Assembly (NCBI GenBank): GCA_963971575.1
Contig: OZ020619.1
Coordinates: 22,574,813 to 22,638,812 of the forward strand
Reading direction: 5' to 3'
Length of the DNA stretch: 64,000 bases
Source: Liopterus haemorrhoidalis
Taxonomy: Eukaryota; Arthropoda; Insecta; Coleoptera; Dytiscidae
Below, in pieces: positions 49,569 to 58,500 of the stretch. The stretch's first letter is position 1, and every line of letters begins with the position of its first letter. The translations under genes and the position numbers were made by a program. The notes below the pieces were generated by a model that saw only the letters and a list, made by a program, of their open reading frames with translations, did no database searches and was not told where the DNA came from.

Positions 49569-52500
49569 CCATTTAATTAAATTTGCGGAACCCCTGAAAA
49601 CGTTCCATGAAAACAAATTGAATACCACTGACCTAAATTGATCACATTTACTGTTCGTCTTTTGGGCGAGATTTTTTGTAACCGGCGCGATGACATTTTG
49701 TTAGGTTATGTAAAGGCATGCAGTATGAACGTTCTCCCCGATGTAGACTGAGATAGCCAATGTGTTTATATGTCTGTCTCATTAAAACAACTCACTAACC
49801 ACAAAGTTTGGAAAACTGTCTACTAACGACAACGTATTAAATTTAGAGCTCTGAATGGTTGCTCGCGATACCATATGACACAACTTGTTAGTAACAATCA
49901 ACATTGCACAAGTCACAGCCTATAGTCGACTAATTTAAGAGCTCTGAACACAGCTTTAGAGTTCATTTTAGAATTATGTTCTTTTGTTCTATCGTGAAAA
50001 TTAGTAGTTATTGTACCTAGTGGTCTATTTTTGCTAACCTTATAAATTTACCGTGATTCACAAATAGGTGCTGTGGATTAAAATGACAACATTTTTGTAT
50101 AGAACACGTATACCATGAAGCATTCCATTATCGTCAAGTGTAGTATCAACGTAATATATGGTTCTTATGATGCTACTTCGAACAAATTGTCGTTACAGCT
50201 GATAATTTAACACTGATGTAAATAACACCGCATGCTGATGCCGACGGTTGAGACGTATGTATGATAACATCGATAACACAGGGCTGCGAAGGATGGCCGC
50301 TTTTAATAATATATGGTAATTTTAATAGATAAGAAGTGATAATACTTGAAAATAATATATTTTTTTTTATATCACGTATAAATTATTTTTTTCACACTTT
50401 AAAAATTGAGGTCTTATTATCTATGACTCATATTTAGTAGGGCCGAATGTAAATATTGCAGTTGTCTTAAGCTTCATATAAATAAAGAATGATTATAATA
50501 TGTAAGAACTTACACATCAAATGTGTCAAAAGATAAAAATTACATACATGCGGTAACGTCAAAAAAATCATGCATTCATGATAGTTCCGCAGGACACAAG
50601 AGAAAGTTAACTTCTCTCTGAGTAGTGTTAATTGTAAGTAAATAATTAAGAATTGCATTTATCATAATGGTAATTTATCATTTATGGTATTTTAACTTTG
50701 CCAGCACTTTACATATACCATATACTAATTTACATTAAAGAAAATTCTTCATCTTTAAAAACGAATAGTTCTTTTCATGGTTACTCCACTCGCAATAGAA
50801 CTGATTTTAGAATACCCTTTTCAAGATATGACGTAAGAAACCAGCCCAATATAATGGGAACTAAGTTTTTGAACAAACTTCCAGATAATATCAGAAACCT
50901 AGAAATTAAACAATTTAAAAATAAAATGAAAAAAAAAATCTCATAACGAAGGCCTACTACAGTACAAAGGAATTTGAAGATGATGAATTAACTCCACAGC
51001 AATTTAACCAATAGATTTTCACACTTACACTCTTACTTTATTTATATATTTTATTTATGGAAAATTGTAATATATCACTATATAAGACGTATGATATTTT
51101 AATTTCTTATTTTTGTACTTGTTTATTGATATGTTTAACGACTCCAAAAATGTACATTATATTCACTGGAATAAAGATTATTATTATTATTATTATAAAA
51201 AATTCTCCATATTTTATCGTGTTTTATATTAAAGTAATGTAAAAAGTTTATTGTTGATAAAATTAAGAGATAGCCTTTACTGAAGATATTTATCTAAAAA
51301 TATTATCCGTGATATTTTCTTTTGAGAATTACACAACAACTAGAAGTGATGGAGAAAAACTAAAACTTGATATGAAATTAGGATTCGCCATTCTACCTAA
51401 ATCACCCTTTAAAATCAAAAGCATCGGACATTTAATTTTTTTCGCAGCCCTGTGATAATTATAACCTATAGCGGATTAAACAACTGTTTCATTCAAGACA
51501 GGTTACAGAATAAAAATTTTATAACATAGTTCGACCTTGGAAATTTACTGGCCGTTTACAATGAGCATACTGTATTCAGAATAACACCATTAGACTCTAT
51601 ACATACCTCGGGACAAGGATCTGCTAATAAAGTATATAGTTTTTCGTGAGCTATATCTCTTACACCAGTCCATCTAGCTTCTTCATAATTGTTCCACAGT
51701 CGTGCTAGACAAATTGCTAACCACTGTCTTAACTGAGGACTTGAGTCTGTCAACTGATCCAAACAAACGCTCACTAAGGATCCTTGGAGGGCTGCAGTCT
51801 GGCCTGCTGGGTATTCATGTACGATACTAGCAAGCACAAATGCCGACAGTGTGCGATGTTCACTCTAAAAGTAATTGTGTGTAAATTAATAATTTTTAGG
51901 ATCGACACATGCATAGCTAATAGCATGAAGGTTCTACAAGTCACCCATGATGATATAAAATCTGGTCGGATTTGGTAATTAGCAAGGTGTATAAGAACAT
52001 ATGCTTTACAGGTACTTTCATTTTAAAACTTACTCCTTACTTGATCTAAAACTAGACTACTGTTAATTTGGGTTAATTTATTTTAAAACACAGAATACGA
52101 AGATCGCTTAGCTGTAGTAATAGCTGTCTGTGTTGCACAATTTAACTCTATGCTATGATTTGGCGGTCGCATTAGCTAATAAGGTACTCATAAACAGGCC
52201 AATACGATATTTGAGGGAATCGAACTAATTGCTTTTTATAAGTAGGTACGAGGTGTGTAAATTAAGTAACCGGTCTGATTTTTTATTTATTTATTTTTTT
52301 TATTCTAATAGAATTACAATTCAGTATTGTCTCCCTCAAAATAACTTTCTTGGGAAGCCACACAGCGTTGGAGATGGTTCTTCCAATCCTCATAGCAGTG
52401 CTGGAACTCGGATACTGGAATAGCTTTCAGCTGGTCGGTTATGGACATTTGAATGTTTTCGAGTGTCCCAAAATGACGTCTCTTGAGGTGATTTTTCAAT

Positions 52501-55500
52501 CTTGGAAAGAGGAAAAAGTCACAAAGACTCATGTCAGGCGAGTAAGGAGGCTGAGGAGCCACAGGAATGTTTTTATTGGCCAAAAACTCGTTTATTGAAA
52601 TTGTTTTTTGAAAGTTTTTTGGAACCATTTTTGCGCAGATTTTTCTCATCCCCAATTCATTGGTCAAAATCTGATGGACGGTAGTGTGAGTCAAATTCAA
52701 CTCTTCCCCGATTATTCTGACTGTCAACCGATGGTCCGAACGCACAAGATCCCGGATTCTGTTGACATTTTCATCGGTTCTTGAAAATGAAGGCCTTCCG
52801 CTGCGTGATTCATCTTCTATAAACTCTCTTCCTTCTGAAAATGCCAAACCACCAAAAAACCTGGGTTCTTGACAAAACACTGTCTCCGTAAAAACTGAAG
52901 CAAAACCTGATAACACACCGTTGCTCGAAATGAATGTCACTCATTTTCAGAACGCACTAGAAAAAACTCTTTCACGAAATAAATCGCTACGGGCAGCAAA
53001 ATTACTCTAGCGGGTTCATACTCGTACTGAAGGCGTATCACATGTTCACCTGCCGCCACTCCAAGTCCCGCGTCCCAAATGTTGCCAGATCAAACGCTAT
53101 GTTATCAGTCCGGTTACTTAATTTATACACCTCGTATATGGTGAGAAATCTTGCACCATGTTTTTAATAAGTTATTTATTTTATTCTGTGATATCTGTTA
53201 GTGATTGTTATCTTTCAAGTCTCTTACCACCGTTCTACGTATATTTATTATTAATAAAGTTATTAAGACTTGATTAAACAACGAACATCACCATCAACCA
53301 ATACCCTTCGGTCCAATATTGGACATACGCCTCCCTTAAATTATTTCACTGCTGTCGGTTGTTAGCTACTCTAGTCTAGGGATTGGAATTTATTTTTTGA
53401 ATATCGATATATGCGCGATACGATATATCTTAAGTGTGATATTGATATTCGATATATATCGAAGTAAAAATATAGATATTTTCGATATATCGCATATTAT
53501 TTTTTTATATTAAAATATATAATTACAGTGAAAATAGGTAAATTTGGAGAATGAAACACAATTAAACTGTTTATTTTATTTATTATACTTGTTTAATTAT
53601 TCAACACATGGTCAAAATACCGAGCGTTCATTAATGAATGGTATGTGTATGAATTTGGCGCGTTGCCGTGTTAGAATTTCCATGTCATTATGTTTTAACC
53701 CTAGCGACACATAAAACATTTGATCATAAAAGTAGATATAGGTTATTCCAAACGTTGCTTTCTAAATCATACTCACATTACAAATTCTAGATTAAATCGA
53801 TTGTCATTATAAAATGTCTTTTTTATTGCATTTTAATTTTTTGTCATTCTTAATAAAAATTTCCCATTTATTTGTTTTATTTGTCTTTAAAATAAATAAA
53901 AATGTGTCATATTTTTAATAAATCTCATTCGTTTCCATGGTTTCACTGTTGGAATTTTAAATTTTCACATGCCAAACGTGAAAATTGAAATGACCCAAGC
54001 AAGGTCCCTTCTCGTGGCAACCTAAAACAACGAAATTCCCATTTAGTTCCGCCTAAACGTTTGGAATAGCCTGTACAAATATTTCGTGGCTATTTCTGAC
54101 ATTTGACATTTTTACGAAATTGACAATTTTTTTAGAATTTAGTATCAGAATATTATTTTTATTACAATTTTTTTATATTATTTCATTAGTAAGGGTTGGT
54201 TGGTCAGTTAATACTAAGATGTAATTTAATTTCTCTCATAATTAAATATACATATATTTAAATGTAAAAAATATACAAGAATACCCATATTTTGCGGGAA
54301 TACCGATAATTTGCGCGATATATCGCATTTCAAATATTGATATAAAAATATCGATATTTTTCTAAAGTATCGATATTTCGAAATATCGATATATCGTTCC
54401 CATCCCTACTATAGTCCACTGCTTTTGCAATTTTGTCTCTCCATCTCATACTAGTTCCTCCGTGGTAACGCTGGCCAGTTTTGGGCCTCCACTCAATAAT
54501 GCATTTTGTCCATCGTCTTATTTCTTATTGTCTTATTTCACAGATTAACTGTGGACTTCAATCTGTCAACTGATCCAAACAAACGCTCACTAGTGATCCT
54601 TGGTGGAGTGCAGTCTGGATTGCTGGGTATTCAACACCTGTCCAACAACTATTTCAATTTGAGATGATCAGAAACATCGATGACACGGGTCTTATTGCAA
54701 ATCCAAGCATTTGTATTTTATCTCTAAGACTTACACGTATCATAAATCGCTCCAAAACTCTCAGTTTTGCCATTATCTGTGATGAATGCCCATGTTGCTG
54801 CAGCATATTCGACGGATGGTGGAAAGTACTAGTTTTTTTTTTTTTTTTTTTTTTTAATTTTATGGCCTTTAATAATTAGCCAGGATAATTTTTTATTTCC
54901 ATGCCTGAACGGGATTCGAACCCGAGACCTTCGCAACACAGAGCACATGTGTTACCACTACGCTACGCCAGTCGGCGAAAGTACTAGTTGAACATTTTTG
55001 TTTTTAAGCGCCGGGGGACGATTTTGAATTTAAAAATATCCTTTAACTTATAATTCCCAATTATCATCCCAGATCCTCAATCTGGAACGATAATTGCGTA
55101 AAAACAGCAAATATACATCAGCTATGTAAAAACCGGTGGGACAGTAGTGATGTAAGAAATAAGAAGTGAATGACCCCAAAATCCAATTCCTTTCCAAAAC
55201 TGGTTCCTAGCTAATAGATTGACTATGAACAATAGTAAAACTCAGCACATGGTGTTCGCAACCAGGAACATAGAAGATGTTAATAACCCCATCTCGGTCT
55301 CGTTCTTAGGACTTGAGATAGACAGCAAGTTAACCTGGGAACAACACATCAACACACTTGCGAAAAAATTGTGCTCGTCGATCTATTGTCTAAATAACCT
55401 AAGATGGTGTGCTTCCTTGATGGTTCAAAAATATATATATTTTTTTGATTCCTTCCAAACCCGGATAACGTATGCCCTATTAATCTGGGGCCATTCTCCC

Positions 55501-58500
55501 CACACAGGACGCATATTCTCCCTGCAGCGTAGAGCTATTAGAGTCCTAGAGAATGTTAAATACAGATCCGATTGTAAATACAAATTTATTGAATTGGGTA
55601 TATTAAAATTCCCATCCGTTTATGTCTCATGTACGTACATGAAAACCAGGACAGATTCTTTCTACAAAGCTCTGTCCATAGACACGACACGAGAAATAAG
55701 AACGAAATACGCCCTGACTTTACGAGTTTAGAGAAATCAAGGTATAGCCTTAATTACCTGGCTATAAAATTCTATAATGTTCTCCCGACCAGCATCAAAC
55801 TTTTGCCCCCCTTAAAATTCAAAAGGGTTTTAAAGATATATTTAATATCTAAAGCATTTTACTCCACTGCAGAATACCTAGATAATGACTTCAGTGATTT
55901 AGATGAAGCTCAGTATACTGAGTAAACTATAGTATGCATCTATCACATCTTTTTTACCCACCTTGAACTAGGATTATAATGTAATACCGATTGACGATTG
56001 TAAAAATTTAAACATTTAATGCATAATAAATATTATAATTACAAGGATTTTCACTTCTCAGAAACCTCTGGTATAAACTAAATTGCCTTAGAACTGGTCA
56101 CGGATGGTATAACGCTATGTTATATAGTCCGAGAGCTAGCAACGTTTACGAGAAAGAATTTTAGGTCGGCTGGTTTTTCGATATTTCCCTTTCTTATTGA
56201 AGTAAGGTAGGGATGCGGTACGTCTGGCACCTGGGAGCGGTTGCGTTTACCTGTGCGCATCTCGCCTGTATAGGTAAAAAGTGGATATTTTGAAATCATT
56301 TTAAGACATTTTATTTATTTTATATAATTTTCTATGTCTTTTTAGCATTATAAATTTATAGTTGCCAGACAGTTTCGTTGTTGCTAACATTGCGCCAGAT
56401 CTAATTTAAGTATTTAAAAAATAATATTTTTCTAACCATTTTAGTATAGCTGTAATTTTAATAGGATATAGTTCTGTAATCAAAGAATATAATATTAATT
56501 TGCCAGACGGAAAATCCATTGTTTAACCAGGAACCAGACCAATTTAAGTCCCGTGGATAATAGGTAAGTTTGAAGAGTGTGGCAGCTTATTCGTTGGTTG
56601 CGTGAGAGAGATAGCTGCAACAGAGGGCGTTAGAGAGAGACAGGTTATATAGGTTAGAATTTCATAAAAAAATAGAGCAGAATAATAATTAAAGTAAAAT
56701 GAGATGAGAACAACTGATAAAAAATAGTAGTATTATTAGCAAAATAAAACAAATAATTTATTTTAAATATGTAGGAAATTAAACATAAAATGTAATTCAG
56801 TATTTTTATTGAATAATTCTGTTACAATAAAATGCTACATCGTCAGTATCATCGTCACTGCTATCATCGTTATCACTCCTTATATCATTATTATTATTGT
56901 ATTCAGATGTATCGTCATTTTCTAGGACCTGACTATCTGTAAAAAAAAATTTTTTTTTTTTTTTAAAATTAAATAAAATATTATTATTTTTTAAATTTTA
57001 TTATTTTACCACTTTTGTTTGAACAAAAACACATTTTTCTTTCTCCTCACTCATCACGATAATATTCTGCTTTATTTTATTTTATAAAAACAAGCAAACA
57101 TAAACACTCACGTGGACGACGCCAACTTAAAAAATAGCAGCTGTGATTGTTTTACTGTTATCTCTTCTAACTTACCTATTCTCCCCGGGACTTAAATTGG
57201 TCTGGTTCCTAGTTAAACAACGGAATTTCCGTCTGGCAAATTAATATTGTATTCTTTGATTACAGAACTACATCTTATTAAAATTACAGCTATACTAAAA
57301 TGGTTTGAAAAATATTATTTTTTAAATACTTAAATTAGATCTGGCGCAATGTTAGCAACAACGAAACTGTCTGGCAACTATAAATTTATAATGCTAAAAA
57401 ACATAGAAAATTATATAAAAAAAAAAAAAATGTCTTAAAATGATTTCAAAATATCCACTTTTTACCTATACAGGCGAGTTGCGCACAGGTAAACGCAACC
57501 GCTCCCAGGTGCCAGACGTACCGCTTCCCTACCTAACTTCAATAAGAAAGAGAAATATCGAAAAACCAGCCGACCTAAAATAAACTTTTTTGTGATGTTG
57601 CTAGCTCTTAGACTAATATAAATGGGGTTTAAGGGACGTGCCTGCCTGTGTCTGCAGGTCTCCTTATGAAACAGTGGACCACATTATTAATCACTGCCCT
57701 TTAAGAAAATTTCAGAGTGGATTATTATAAATTAGTAAGGTTACTCCTGGGACCATAAAGTGGCTCATAAGGCTCGATTTAAATGTGTAAATCTTTTATT
57801 TGTGAATTTATTTACTGTAATGTATCACGTATTGTAATTATTGTATGATTGTAGCTTCTTATACAAATTATATATAATATATATATAACTTCCCATATGC
57901 TGCTCAGCTAAGCTTTATTCGTCTGTTGTTTTCTTTGGCTTGAAGATCTTTGTTGAAGATTAGAAATTGGCTTAGATAGATATTCGCCTAATATCTCAAC
58001 TTCTTTATCAATAATTCGCAATACCGATATATGTTGCCGTTGGACATGAACAAACAATTACATCCAACTATATCCCAAGTAAAACAAGTATAATCTCCAT
58101 GTTTCATATCCCCCACTTTATTAAGATGAAATAAATGTTAAAAATCAGCTGTGGCCACCACAGGACCGACCGCCATCACAAAGTACTTGTTTAATTTATG
58201 CTGCTTTATCAAAAAATGTCTCAAATAAAAGTTGTTAGTTATTGCTTTTATAGCAACTTTCGTTAAATAATTTTTTTCGAAAAATTTCTCTGTTGTGAAA
58301 TATTCGCAAAAATCTTAAAACCGACACGAGTAAACTCCCATTTCTAGTTAATTGATTTTTACCAAAAGTTAATCAACTTCTACCATTGATGTCAAAAACT
58401 TAAATATGAAGTTTCATAAAAGTACTTTTAGCCGAATTTGCTCTGCACGTGTACACGGACTGACAGACAGACCAACCGACAGACAGACAGACAGACATCA

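Larger units (their letters stand above)
53277..55015 (-). mobile_element. RTE-type LINE remnant, interrupted by hAT, SINE and a raptor exon fragment
   Basis: Read on the minus strand from 55015: LKTKMFN, then (past the SINE) [29 protein letters not shown], a decayed LKW..WTG, then the raptor fragment (54633-54547), then [16 protein letters not shown] and [12 protein letters not shown]. Past the hAT element follows the RTE 3' end with the CCAATATTGGAC core and GATG-like tail at 53280-53340. All are typical RTE C-terminal blocks in the correct order. Confidence 0.8.
56062..57760 (+). mobile_element. second non-LTR retrotransposon fragment, split by a long-TIR element
   Basis: 56076-56125 encodes [16 protein letters not shown] and 57620-57720 continues the same frame as [20 protein letters not shown] and [11 protein letters not shown]. 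This is the conserved RTGH block and C-C-H-C end typical of LINE ORF2 tails with RNase H. The inserted element takes up 56126-57615. Confidence 0.78.
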
